Positions 34,360 through 42,970 of a DNA stretch of 64,000 nt are shown here, in pieces. A program made the position numbers and the translations under genes. Below the pieces are notes generated by a model, which was not told the DNA's origin, did no database searches, and saw only the letters and a program-made list of their open reading frames with translations. How positions within the stretch are numbered: the first letter of the stretch is position 1; each line of letters opens with the position of its first letter. This DNA is from Porphyromonadaceae bacterium UBA7332 (GTDB taxonomy: Bacteria; Bacteroidota; Bacteroidia; Bacteroidales; UBA7332): assembly GCA_002471225.1 (NCBI GenBank), contig DKPO01000013.1, forward strand, positions 1 to 64,000, given 5' to 3'.

Positions 34360-35574
34360 ATGAAACGTTTACTACATATTTTATTCTGGGCTGTTATGAT
34401 CGGATTGTTTGCACAATTTCTGCCATCCATCTATAACTATGTTTTCGTAAAAGCACCTAAATCAAATTTCACACTATACAGTAGTGTAAGCAATGAATTC
34501 GTACACCTAAAGAGTACCGATAACGGAGTAATCCGCGAAAATGTTACCGGCTCCAGAGTTTACACAGAAAGTCAGTTTGATTCTATCCTGCCTTTCTTTT
34601 ATTTAAGACAGTTAGTTTCGGAAGGACGCTTTCCTGACTCAATCAACGGAAGACCCACTCCAATGAAAGAAGCGCAAAGATATAACTTCATGTTTCGTTA
34701 TACTCCAAGCGATTACTTTAAAGATCGTATTTTACTTTTTCCGCTTTTTGAATCAATGTCAGGACGTGTTGACTTAAAAATGCCCGATGATTTCATGCGT
34801 ATCAATAATGAGGGTATCCAATTTATAATCGCTGAAACAAACAGTATAGATTCTGAAAAATCAGAACTGTTTACAAAAACATTCATCAATGAGGGCTTCA
34901 CCTTCCCGGCCAAACAAATATGGGGAAACCCTTCTCCTAAAAAAGAATACGATGAGGGGTATTTCATTAAAGACGCGAATGATAAGCTGTTCCATTTGAA
35001 AAGGATGTGTAATCGTCCTTTTATCCGTGAGGTAAAACAACCGGATGATCAAAACATCAAATGGTTTAACGTAACTGAATTCAGAAACAAAGCTTTCTTT
35101 GGTGTTGGTTTTGATTCTAACGGAAATGTATATATGTTAGAAAAACCAAGCTACACATGGGTCAAATTACCAGTAGGTCCATTTAATCCGGAAAGCGATC
35201 GCATGCTTATTGTTGGCGAACCAATAAACTGGACAGTGCAAACGACTAACGGAAATATCAATAACTATTATGCAATAGCTGCATCAGACTATAGTGTAAC
35301 GGATTCCTATCAGGTGAAAAATGACGAAAATATATATACTACAATCGCAAAATATATTTTCCCGTTTGAATTAAAATTCACGACACCAAACGATGATCAG
35401 ATTAAACTGCGTATTGAAAATTTTTCACCTTTTGCATTGATTTTTAATCTTATAATCGCTACCTTCGTTTTCTTAAACGACCGTAAATCAATAAAAGAAG
35501 CGTTGATGATTTTGATATTTGGTCTTTACGCTTTTATTCCTTATTTATTGTACCGTAAATATTTTACTAACTAA
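34360..35574 (+). CDS. DUF4857-like membrane protein
   Basis: 404 residues. One N-terminal membrane segment (about 8-28), a large soluble domain (about 30-345, expected in the periplasm), then two C-terminal hydrophobic segments ending in a short basic tail (LYRKYFTN). No enzymatic motif is visible. Sequence and position next to an ABC-2 pair match my recollection of DUF4857. It may supply the periplasmic part of the transporter, in the manner of a fused binding or adaptor domain (inference). Confidence 0.7.
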   Translation: MKRLLHILFWAVMIGLFAQFLPSIYNYVFVKAPKSNFTLYSSVSNEFVHLKSTDNGVIRENVTGSRVYTESQFDSILPFFYLRQLVSEGRFPDSINGRPTPMKEAQRYNFMFRYTPSDYFKDRILLFPLFESMSGRVDLKMPDDFMRINNEGIQFIIAETNSIDSEKSELFTKTFINEGFTFPAKQIWGNPSPKKEYDEGYFIKDANDKLFHLKRMCNRPFIREVKQPDDQNIKWFNVTEFRNKAFFGVGFDSNGNVYMLEKPSYTWVKLPVGPFNPESDRMLIVGEPINWTVQTTNGNINNYYAIAASDYSVTDSYQVKNDENIYTTIAKYIFPFELKFTTPNDDQIKLRIENFSPFALIFNLIIATFVFLNDRKSIKEALMILIFGLYAFIPYLLYRKYFTN

Positions 35575-35590
35575 ACAAATAAATGACATT

Positions 35591-36178
35591 ATGAAAAAGA
35601 TTTTATTTATTCTGGGAGCTGTTTCAATGTTAACACTGGCTTCTTGTAATTCAAATAGCGCGAAACAAACACAAGCGACAGAAACAACCGAAACAACAAA
35701 ATCTGCAACTATTCCGGTTGCTCAGGTATTAGAAAATCCGGATCATTATATCGGAGGTGAAATTGCGGTTGAAGGTATCTGTACACACCGCTGCAAACAT
35801 GGTGGAGCAAAAATGTTTATCATGGGAAATAATGACAAACAAATTCTGCGTGTTGAATCTTCTGAAGCATCTGGTAAATTCCCAACGGAAGTTGTGAATA
35901 ACATGGTTGTCGTTAAAGGTACTTTGGTAGAAGATAAAATTGATGAAGCTTATCTTCAAAAATGGGAGTCAGAACTAAAACAAGAAATGGAGAAACACGG
36001 TGAAGCCGGTGGTTGCGCTACAGAAAAAGCAGCTCGTAATGAGAGTGCTGAAGCAAATACTCCGGAAAAACGTATTGCTGATTTCCGTCAAAAAATCAAA
36101 GAGCGCAAAGATAAAGAAGGAAAAGATTACTTATCTTTTTATCACTTGGAAGCTCAACACTATGATATAATGAACTAA
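35591..36178 (+). CDS. OB-fold-like lipoprotein with CTHRCKH motif
   Basis: 195 residues, start chosen at 35591 because it opens a clean lipoprotein signal (LTLASC, C19); an in-frame upstream ATG at 35519 overlaps the previous gene. A Thr/Glu linker follows, then a beta-rich core (about 40-120) of tRNA_anti/OB-fold type with the motif GICTHRCKHGG (C64, H66, C68, H70), and a charged helical tail with one further Cys (GGCATEK). The Cys/His cluster could bind a metal or heme (inference). It lies 16 bases after DUF4857. Confidence 0.75.
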   Translation: MKKILFILGAVSMLTLASCNSNSAKQTQATETTETTKSATIPVAQVLENPDHYIGGEIAVEGICTHRCKHGGAKMFIMGNNDKQILRVESSEASGKFPTEVVNNMVVVKGTLVEDKIDEAYLQKWESELKQEMEKHGEAGGCATEKAARNESAEANTPEKRIADFRQKIKERKDKEGKDYLSFYHLEAQHYDIMN

Positions 36179-36244
36179 TAAAAATATATTTGATAGGCTG
36201 AACAACAGGAGACTGTTTTCAGCCTATTCATTTAAACTATAGAT

Positions 36245-36820
36245 ATGGGTAGTTTTGAAAAAAAATTCCGTAAGATTTGTCGGGTCGTACACCGTGACCT
36301 ATCTTATTTTCTGACAGGTATTATTCTGGTTTATGCTATTTCAGGACTTGTATTAAATCATAAGGATTCTTTTAATCCTGATTATTCAATTGATCGAATC
36401 GAGTTTTCTGTATCGGAAAGCTTCCCTAAAAGTGCAGGAAACATTAATGAAGAGCTAATCAGTAAAGAGCTTGAACTGATCAAACGTTCAGCTCCTGTAA
36501 TGAAATTCTATGCACCAAAGCCAAACGAAGTAAAAGTCTTTATAAAAGGAGGTAGTTCTATGCTTATCAACCTGTCTGATCGTTCAGCAGTTTATGAATC
36601 CATCAAAAAAAGACCATTCTTCAGTCAGATCAATTGGCTGCATTTCAATCCTAAAGGCTGGACTATCTTTGCAGATCTTGTTGCAATAGGACTTATACTT
36701 ATTACACTGACAGGTATATTTATGAATAAAGGAAAACACGGTCTCCGGGGCAGAGGCGGTATCGAAGTTATTATCGGTATATTAATTCCGATTCTTTTTA
36801 TTTTTCTGCAAAAAAGCTAA
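36245..36820 (+). CDS. PepSY-associated membrane protein
   Basis: 191 residues. The first membrane segment (about 18-38) starts after the conserved RVVHRDLSYFLTG pattern of PepSY-TM proteins, followed by a periplasmic PepSY-like domain and two C-terminal membrane segments (about 140-160 and 170-188) separated by a basic loop. Proteins of this kind are common beside TonB receptors and are linked to metal or siderophore reduction. Last gene of the eight-gene operon, followed by a strong terminator. Confidence 0.82.
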   Translation: MGSFEKKFRKICRVVHRDLSYFLTGIILVYAISGLVLNHKDSFNPDYSIDRIEFSVSESFPKSAGNINEELISKELELIKRSAPVMKFYAPKPNEVKVFIKGGSSMLINLSDRSAVYESIKKRPFFSQINWLHFNPKGWTIFADLVAIGLILITLTGIFMNKGKHGLRGRGGIEVIIGILIPILFIFLQKS

Positions 36821-36830
36821 TCTTGTCAGA

Positions 36831-36870
36831 TAAAAAACGGTAGAATGTATTTTCATTCTACCGTTTTTTT
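36831..36870. terminator. Bidirectional intrinsic terminator
   Basis: Stem ACGGTAGAATG with a six-base loop, six A before and seven T after. It ends the TonB-receptor operon and the convergent M28 peptidase transcript. Confidence 0.9.
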
Positions 36871-36876
36871 ATCTTT

Positions 36877-38253
36877 TTATTGCTGAATAAAAGTCATACG
36901 CCCCGGCTCAAATACATAACGCGAAATAACCGGTGTCACATAATCAAAAATCATCTCCATACCCGGATAATTAATCTTGGATTCTAAATCTGTATGTGAA
37001 TGAAAGTCTTTACTTCTTCCCGAAGAAAAAGATAACGTCGGAATACCTTTACGATAAAAAGAGGCATAATCTGTCGGTTCGGTACCTGACATGATCAGAT
37101 TAAGATTTAACCAGTTTACATTCGGAGCAGCTGCTAAAGTTGGGAATGCCTCTGCAAATGTTCCTACCCCGCGAATATGCAAAGTTTTAGCGGTTAACCT
37201 GCCTGTCATATCAAAGTTGAACATCGCCTTGATCGTTTCAGCAGGTACCAATGGGTTTTCTGCAAAATAACGTGAACCCTGTAATCCTCTCTCTTCAGCT
37301 CCAAAGGCTACTAATACAATATCCTTTTTCAACTGATCACGACGTGCAGCAAAATAGCGGGCCATCTCAATCAATGTTGCTACTCCCGAAGCATTATCAT
37401 CTGCTCCATATAAATACACAGTATCTTTTTTGGTTATTTGCTGACCGATATGGTCATGATGAGCGCCGATAATGACAACATCGTTATTCGGATTCAAATT
37501 CCCTTCAGCCTTAATTCGGGCAACAACATTATTACTCTTCGTTTTCTTACGATCTCCGTGCTCGATCCGTACCTTGATATCAGCTTTAACACCATTTTTC
37601 AGCTGTTCTGCCACTTTAGGCGAGACTTGTATCAGGGCCAAACGACGATTTAATACCTTATCAGTCTCCGGATAGTTTAATTCAGGAGTAACCCAGATAA
37701 TTCCCGAAGCCTTTACTTTCTCAGCTTTCTTACCCATTTCTTTTAAAAGATCTTCATAAGGAAGCTCCGGTGATGTTGTAGCGTCAATTAGTAATATCTT
37801 GCCTTCTGCCTGAATAGAGTCCGTGTTTATCTTTTGTAATTCGCCTGCATAAAGAATATCTCCATCTAATTTTCCACTTTGGAAATAGGGTGAGACCTGA
37901 AAATCTTTTCCTTGCTTAAGTTTTTTTCCATTCAGACGCATATAGGTACTATCGGGAATAAACTCTCTTAATCCCGCAAATGCGAATTCCTGTAATCCAT
38001 CCTTACCTAAAAGCTCCACACCCGGAATCTCAGAAAATTGTTTTTTAATGTATTCGACAGTCAATGTATCACCGGCAGTCATAGGTACACGACCTCCTAA
38101 TTCTTCACTGGCCAAATAAACGATATGTGATTTGAATCGTTTTTGCAACGCAGACGGTTCTGTATTTGTATTTTGTGAGGTTTGTGCCATAACAGGAAAA
38201 GACATGGCTGCACTTCCCAATAAAAGGGAAAATAGAATCTGTTTTTTAATCAT
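36877..38253 (-). CDS. M28 family metallopeptidase, secreted
   Basis: 458 residues with a signal peptide ending PVMAQ. After a PA-like inserted region (about 130-235) comes the M28 zinc peptidase domain: GAHHDHIG and GADDNASGV supply two zinc ligands, FGAEERGLQGS the catalytic and ligand Glu, NFDMTGRL the Asp, and FHSHTDLESK the last His. It probably releases N-terminal amino acids from peptides in the periplasm or outside the cell. Monocistronic. Confidence 0.92.
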   Translation of the reverse strand: MIKKQILFSLLLGSAAMSFPVMAQTSQNTNTEPSALQKRFKSHIVYLASEELGGRVPMTAGDTLTVEYIKKQFSEIPGVELLGKDGLQEFAFAGLREFIPDSTYMRLNGKKLKQGKDFQVSPYFQSGKLDGDILYAGELQKINTDSIQAEGKILLIDATTSPELPYEDLLKEMGKKAEKVKASGIIWVTPELNYPETDKVLNRRLALIQVSPKVAEQLKNGVKADIKVRIEHGDRKKTKSNNVVARIKAEGNLNPNNDVVIIGAHHDHIGQQITKKDTVYLYGADDNASGVATLIEMARYFAARRDQLKKDIVLVAFGAEERGLQGSRYFAENPLVPAETIKAMFNFDMTGRLTAKTLHIRGVGTFAEAFPTLAAAPNVNWLNLNLIMSGTEPTDYASFYRKGIPTLSFSSGRSKDFHSHTDLESKINYPGMEMIFDYVTPVISRYVFEPGRMTFIQQ

Positions 38254-38282
38254 CGTGTGTTCTGTTAAATCATGTGGTTAAT

Positions 38283-38323
38283 AAAAAGCTCTCTTTTTCC
38301 ATTGGAGGAAAAAAGAGAGCTTT
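38283..38323 (-). terminator. Intrinsic terminator after prfC
   Basis: Stem AAAGCTCTCTTTTTCC paired with GGAAAAAAGAGAGCTTT. It lies just beyond the prfC stop and upstream of the M28 gene. Confidence 0.75.
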
Positions 38324-38332
38324 AAGTATATT

Positions 38333-39913
38333 TTAGAATTCAGATGTAAAATGGAACTTGATTTTCGGGAAATCTTGTTGAGCCATCATCAATACATAAC
38401 CTGAATCAGCTAAAAAGACATCACGTCCCTCTTTATCAACAGCCATATACTGGAATTTACGACGTTTGAAGTTTTCCAATTCTGTCATATCTTCACTTTG
38501 TATCCAGCACGCTTTATAAAGATTGATCGGCTCCCATTTACATTGAGCACCATATTCATGTAAAAGACGATATTGAATAACCTCAAACTGAAGTTGTCCT
38601 ACCGTACCAATAATTTTTCGTCCGTTAAACTGGTTCGTAAATACCTGAGCAACCCCTTCATCCATCAATTGATCAATACCTTTGTTCAATTGTTTCGTTT
38701 TCATAGGATCTGCATTTTCGATATATTTAAACATCTCAGGAGAGAAGCTTGGTATTCCGCGGAAATGTAAATCTTCTCCACCAGTCAGCGTATCCCCGAT
38801 TTTAAAGTTACCGGTATCAGGTAAACCAATAATATCACCCGGATAAGCCTCATCGACTGTTGATTTTTTCTGAGCCATAAACGCAGTCGGACTTGAGAAC
38901 TTCATCATTTTCCCATTACGCACGTGTTTATAACTGGCATTACGCTCAAATTTACCGGAGCAAATTTTCAAGAAAGCAATACAACTACGGTGGTTTGGAT
39001 CCATATTGGCATGGATCTTAAAGATAAATCCTGAAAAGCTTTCTTCTTCCGGACAAACAATTCTTTCTTCAGTCTTAATCGGACGTGGTGTCGGAGCTAT
39101 TTGCACGAAACAATCCAATAGTTCTTTTACACCGAAGTTGTTTAATGCCGAACCAAAGAATACAGGAGCTAATTTACCATCCAGATATTCTTGTACATCA
39201 AATTCAGGATAAACCCCTTCGATCAATTCAAGATCTGTACGCAATTGCAACGCATCCTCATCGCCAATAATCTCTTCCAGTTCCGGACTGTTGATATCAC
39301 TAAACTCGATTTTCTCAGTTACAACCTGTTTACTTGGCGTATATAGATCCAGTTTTTCTTCATAGATATTATAAACACCTTTAAAACGTTGTCCCATACC
39401 GATAGGCCAGCTTAACGGACGTACCGAAATCTTTAATTCCTGCTCAAGTTCATCTAACAAAGAAAAAGCATCAACTCCTTCTCTATCTAATTTATTGACA
39501 AAAATAATTACCGGAGTATTACGCATACGACAAACTTCCATCAGTTTTCTCGTCTGTGCTTCTACCCCTTTTGCAACGTCCACGGCAATAATTACACTGT
39601 CAACAGCTGTCAAAGTACGGTAAGTATCTTCAGCAAAATCCTGGTGACCCGGTGTATCCAAAATGTTAATTTTGTAATCACCATAATTGAATCCCATTAC
39701 GGATGTTGCCACAGAGATACCACGTTGTTTCTCGATCTCCATCCAGTCAGATGTAGCCGTTTTCTTAATTTTGTTAGATTTAACAGCACCTGCGACATGA
39801 ATAGCTCCACCGAAAAGCAATAATTTCTCTGTAAGTGTAGTCTTACCGGCATCGGGGTGACTAATAATCGCAAAAGTTCTTCTTTTTAAGATCTCTTCTT
39901 GTAATTCAGTCAT
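38333..39913 (-). CDS. prfC: Peptide chain release factor 3
   Basis: Translational GTPase that recycles RF1/RF2 from the ribosome. 526 residues, standard length. GTPase motifs: SHPDAGKTTLTEKLL (G1), RGISV (G2), DTPGHQDF (G3) and NKLDREG (G4). Domain III carries GQLQFEVIQYRL, diagnostic of RF3 versus EF-G. It lies 63 bases downstream of rmlD on the same strand and has its own terminator. Confidence 0.97.
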   Translation of the reverse strand: MTELQEEILKRRTFAIISHPDAGKTTLTEKLLLFGGAIHVAGAVKSNKIKKTATSDWMEIEKQRGISVATSVMGFNYGDYKINILDTPGHQDFAEDTYRTLTAVDSVIIAVDVAKGVEAQTRKLMEVCRMRNTPVIIFVNKLDREGVDAFSLLDELEQELKISVRPLSWPIGMGQRFKGVYNIYEEKLDLYTPSKQVVTEKIEFSDINSPELEEIIGDEDALQLRTDLELIEGVYPEFDVQEYLDGKLAPVFFGSALNNFGVKELLDCFVQIAPTPRPIKTEERIVCPEEESFSGFIFKIHANMDPNHRSCIAFLKICSGKFERNASYKHVRNGKMMKFSSPTAFMAQKKSTVDEAYPGDIIGLPDTGNFKIGDTLTGGEDLHFRGIPSFSPEMFKYIENADPMKTKQLNKGIDQLMDEGVAQVFTNQFNGRKIIGTVGQLQFEVIQYRLLHEYGAQCKWEPINLYKACWIQSEDMTELENFKRRKFQYMAVDKEGRDVFLADSGYVLMMAQQDFPKIKFHFTSEF

Positions 39914-39976
39914 AATTGTTTAGAAAGAGAAAATCAATTCTTAATGATTTGCTCCTTTAATATTTATAGTTACTAT

Positions 39977-40834
39977 TTATTTTAATCTCTCTATACAACG
40001 CGCCAGACTTTCTTCCCAATGTGGAATATCCACTCCATACGTTGCTTTTATTTTTTTCTTATCCAACACACTGTAGTAAGGTCTTATAGCCTTTGTCGGA
40101 TACTCGTCTGTACGAATCGGTAATACCTGACAAGTCGTAATGCCACCCAAACGATGGATAGCTTTAGTAAAATCATACCAGCTACATACGCCTTCATTCG
40201 AATAATGGAATATACCGGAAACAAACAAGTCATGATGAACGATACATAGAATCGTTTGTGCAAGATCTGCAGCATAAGTAGGCGTTCCAATCTGATCGGC
40301 AACAACACCTAACTGAGCTCTTTCATTACCTAAACGCAACATCGTTTTTACAAAATTATTTCCAAATTCGGAATATAACCATGAAGTACGTATAACAAGC
40401 GTATGATCACAGAATTTCAAAGCATTGCTTTCTCCATCAGCTTTCGTTTTCCCATATACAGAAACAGGCGACACGGGATCTGATTCGGTGTACGGTCTAT
40501 ACGATTTGCCGTCAAAAACATAATCCGTCGACACATGAACAAGTTTAGCTCCACTTTTTTGGGCAGCCTCTGCCAGATATCTTACAGATTGAGAATTAAT
40601 CATCTCGCAAATCTCATACTCATCCTCAGCTTTATCAACGGCTGTATAAGCAGCACAATTTATAATTACATCAAAAGAATGCTTATCAAAATAGCTTTTT
40701 ATAGATTCAACCGATGTCAGATCCAATTCTTTGATATCTGTAAAATAGAATTTAGAATCGGGATATAAAGGTACTAAACGAGCAATCTCATTGCCCAATT
40801 GTCCGTTTGATCCTGTAACGAGAATATGTTTCAT
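39977..40834 (-). CDS. rmlD: dTDP-4-dehydrorhamnose reductase
   Basis: NAD(P)H-dependent short-chain reductase making dTDP-L-rhamnose. Start set at 40834 (MKHILVTGSNGQLGNE); an upstream ATG at 40903 would add 23 residues with no family support and overlap the DUF4924 gene. In 285 residues: the nucleotide-binding GSNGQLG, catalytic pattern STDYVFDG with YGKTKADGE (Tyr and Lys of the SDR triad), and TSWLYSEFGNNFVKTMLRL. The other rml genes are not adjacent. Confidence 0.93.
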   Translation of the reverse strand: MKHILVTGSNGQLGNEIARLVPLYPDSKFYFTDIKELDLTSVESIKSYFDKHSFDVIINCAAYTAVDKAEDEYEICEMINSQSVRYLAEAAQKSGAKLVHVSTDYVFDGKSYRPYTESDPVSPVSVYGKTKADGESNALKFCDHTLVIRTSWLYSEFGNNFVKTMLRLGNERAQLGVVADQIGTPTYAADLAQTILCIVHHDLFVSGIFHYSNEGVCSWYDFTKAIHRLGGITTCQVLPIRTDEYPTKAIRPYYSVLDKKKIKATYGVDIPHWEESLARCIERLK

Positions 40835-40871
40835 CTGTTTCAAATTTAGGTAAACCGAAAGTAACTGATTG

Positions 40872-41414
40872 TTAAAGCTCCAACTCTTCTGTTTTTTCTG
40901 CATTATATCTGTCTGCCAACAGCATCAGAAAAGACGAGATCTGAGTTACAGCCTTTTGCGTTGGTTCAGATATTTCTTTCCCTTGCATTTTAAGCATCAA
41001 AGTACCATATAATGCATCAAAACAAGTTTCCAGTTCTCCTTTTTTATGTTCTCCTGCCTTAGCACGAAGTTCAACTATAAAAGGTAGAGTTTTATAAAAA
41101 CCTGCAGTATAAAAAGCTTGCTTTGTCGAATTCAACAGTCTGTTATGTAAATCAGTCAACTCAATAATGACATTCTTATTAATTTGCAAATGTCCCGATT
41201 GTTCCACGCCTTCTAAACGCATCATATCACACAAATCGGAATACCATTGACGAATCACAGCTCTTTGTTCATCATCCACCTGATATTGAGAAATCAACTT
41301 TTGATCAATTTGATCCATGTCTAATTTAAACGCACGAATCAAATCCTCCACCTGCCACATATAAAGCAGATATTCGGCTATATTTTCTTTTTTCTTTTGA
41401 CTTGCAATTATCAT
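40872..41414 (-). CDS. DUF4924 family protein
   Basis: 180 residues, mostly alpha-helical and soluble, opening MIIASQKKKENIAEYLLYMWQ, which I recognise as the DUF4924 family conserved across Bacteroidetes. No signal peptide, no cysteine cluster, no catalytic motif. It precedes rmlD by 37 bases in the same direction, so the two probably share a transcript. Function not known. Confidence 0.8.
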   Translation of the reverse strand: MIIASQKKKENIAEYLLYMWQVEDLIRAFKLDMDQIDQKLISQYQVDDEQRAVIRQWYSDLCDMMRLEGVEQSGHLQINKNVIIELTDLHNRLLNSTKQAFYTAGFYKTLPFIVELRAKAGEHKKGELETCFDALYGTLMLKMQGKEISEPTQKAVTQISSFLMLLADRYNAEKTEELEL

Positions 41415-41463
41415 AAATCAAATTCTTTTAGTTCCTGTTTATATACAACAATAAACTACGTGA

Positions 41464-41510
41464 AAAGGCACAAAGAATTATAAGCATTGCCTTTTTTCTT
41501 TGTGCCTCTA
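41464..41510 (-). terminator. Terminator-like hairpin after the Mur-like gene
   Basis: A 12-bp stem AGGCACAAAGAA/TTCTTTGTGCCT with an 18-base loop, followed on the minus strand by TTTTC. It separates the Mur-like gene from DUF4924. Confidence 0.65.
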
Positions 41511-41530
41511 AAATTATAACTTTCTGTCGG

Positions 41531-42448
41531 TTATAGAAAACTATATTCCGAAATTGCTGCATAAAAATCCTTATCTTGCAATCCGAGTTGTCTGCAAGCC
41601 AATCTTGCAGCGCTCAAATTACGTAGAAAATACTCATCCTTAATATGAATCGAAAATAAGCCAAATCTGTTTTTCAGATAAGTTTTACCTTCACCCTCCA
41701 CCAGTGTATCTTCCTGATAAGGCATCGCGGTAATATCCTCCCGCAATGTATTTGCGATAGTAGACAGATTATGATCATTCTCATGATAAATAAACTTACC
41801 CTCACGCTCAATACGTTCTGCCAATCCTTTAAATGCATTCATATATGAATCATACGTAGGATAGATTGCAGATTCGGCCCACTGTATATTCGGTATCACA
41901 ACTATATGCGGACGATATAATGAATGTACCGGCCGGGATTCTAATGCAGAAGCCGGACCTTCAGTCCCTACAAGCAGAACCATCCGTGCATCATAACTAA
42001 GCTTCACATTACCCTCTATACCTTTGATAGGATCTAATGCAACATAGTCAACTTTAATCTTATGCTTGTTAAGCGCATAAAGCATCATACTTAGAATCGT
42101 ATTTTTACCTTGTGAGCCACAAATAACCAATCGCGCTTTATCTTTCGTCAGCCAATAAACAAATTCAGCAAAAGAAACAACCTGTAAATTGAGTTCTTTC
42201 GCTTTATGCAATTCGACATTGTCTTCTTGTACATGAAGAGCGGGAACGACAAAGTCAATTCCTTTTACAATATTCTCCGCAAAAAACCCCTCTTGTTCGG
42301 GCAATAGACCATGAGCTTCCAGCGCTTCTTTCCCTTTCGTATCCAGAGAAACAAACGATGAAGTTATTTTATAGCCCAACTTATGCAATTCGATTGCCAT
42401 ATTACAAAAAGTGGGATCACTAATAGATATAAAATGGATATGTATCAT
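41531..42448 (-). CDS. Truncated Mur-ligase homologue (Mpl/MurC-like)
   Basis: 305 residues related to MurC and Mpl, the ligases that join peptides to UDP-MurNAc. Domain 1 (about 1-100) has the Rossmann-like start IHFISISDPTFCNMAIEL; domain 2 follows. The ATP loop, GTHGKTT in the real MurC at 51779, reads GSQGKNT (111-117). The protein ends right after NLSAARLACRQLGLQD, where domain 3 would begin in full-length ligases of about 450 residues. No continuation in another frame is visible in the 116 bases beyond the stop. Either a non-catalytic regulator, a divergent ligase, or a decaying gene. Confidence 0.8.
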   Translation of the reverse strand: MIHIHFISISDPTFCNMAIELHKLGYKITSSFVSLDTKGKEALEAHGLLPEQEGFFAENIVKGIDFVVPALHVQEDNVELHKAKELNLQVVSFAEFVYWLTKDKARLVICGSQGKNTILSMMLYALNKHKIKVDYVALDPIKGIEGNVKLSYDARMVLLVGTEGPASALESRPVHSLYRPHIVVIPNIQWAESAIYPTYDSYMNAFKGLAERIEREGKFIYHENDHNLSTIANTLREDITAMPYQEDTLVEGEGKTYLKNRFGLFSIHIKDEYFLRNLSAARLACRQLGLQDKDFYAAISEYSFL

Positions 42449-42464
42449 AAATAATGAACTGTAC

Positions 42465-42508
42465 CTAACGCAATAAAAGGAACACTTAATTGCGCTCCCC
42501 TTTGTTAG
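42465..42508 (-). promoter_or_regulatory. Possible pseudoknot in the Mur-like leader
   Basis: Outer arms CTAAC (42465-42469) and GTTAG (42504-42508) enclose two interleaved pairings: GCAAT/ATTGC (42470-42474 with 42489-42493) and AAAGG/CCTTT (42476-42480 with 42499-42503). They form a crossing pattern or two alternative hairpins, 17-60 bases before the start codon. Confidence 0.35.
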
Positions 42509-42551
42509 TCTGCAAAGTGAAATATGATTAGTTCGCTTTGTTAAACTCCTA

Positions 42552-42559
42552 CAAAGGTA
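42552..42559 (-). promoter_or_regulatory. -7 element for the Mur-like gene
   Basis: Minus strand reads TACCTTTG, matching TAnnTTTG. The leader would be about 97 bases and include the structure at 42465-42508. Confidence 0.5.
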
Positions 42560-42785
42560 ATAGCTTTTAAGCGAAGTAGCAATTTAATAAATTCTCAATT
42601 TCGAAAATGAGTGTATAATTAACACGATTACTATCAACTAAGTTCTCGGATACTTCATTAAGAATGAATAGAATAAGAATCAATTTCACCTACACCCAAT
42701 TAACTAAAAAAAATAATATCTAAAATAATCACCGAAACGCGAATATGTTAACTAAAACTAAATCCGTACCCGATATTTAAAAACA

Positions 42786-42817
42786 TTTGCTTATTCCAAA
42801 TATATACTCTACTTTTG
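42786..42817 (+). promoter_or_regulatory. Promoter of initiator tRNA copy 1
   Basis: TTTG (42786-42789), 20 bases, TACTTTTG (42810-42817): a complete Bacteroidetes promoter 12 bases before the tRNA. Confidence 0.7.
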
Positions 42818-42829
42818 TACCACAAACAT

Positions 42830-42901
<72 letters not shown>

Positions 42902-42907
42902 CTAAGA

Positions 42908-42944
42908 AAAAAGCTGTTCGATCAAATCGGACAGCTTTTTTTTA
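42908..42944 (+). terminator. Terminator of tRNA copy 1
   Basis: Stem AGCTGTTCGAT/ATCGGACAGCT (one G-U pair) followed by eight T. Confidence 0.85.
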
Positions 42945-42970
42945 TTACCACCTTATATTCCTGATTTTTA

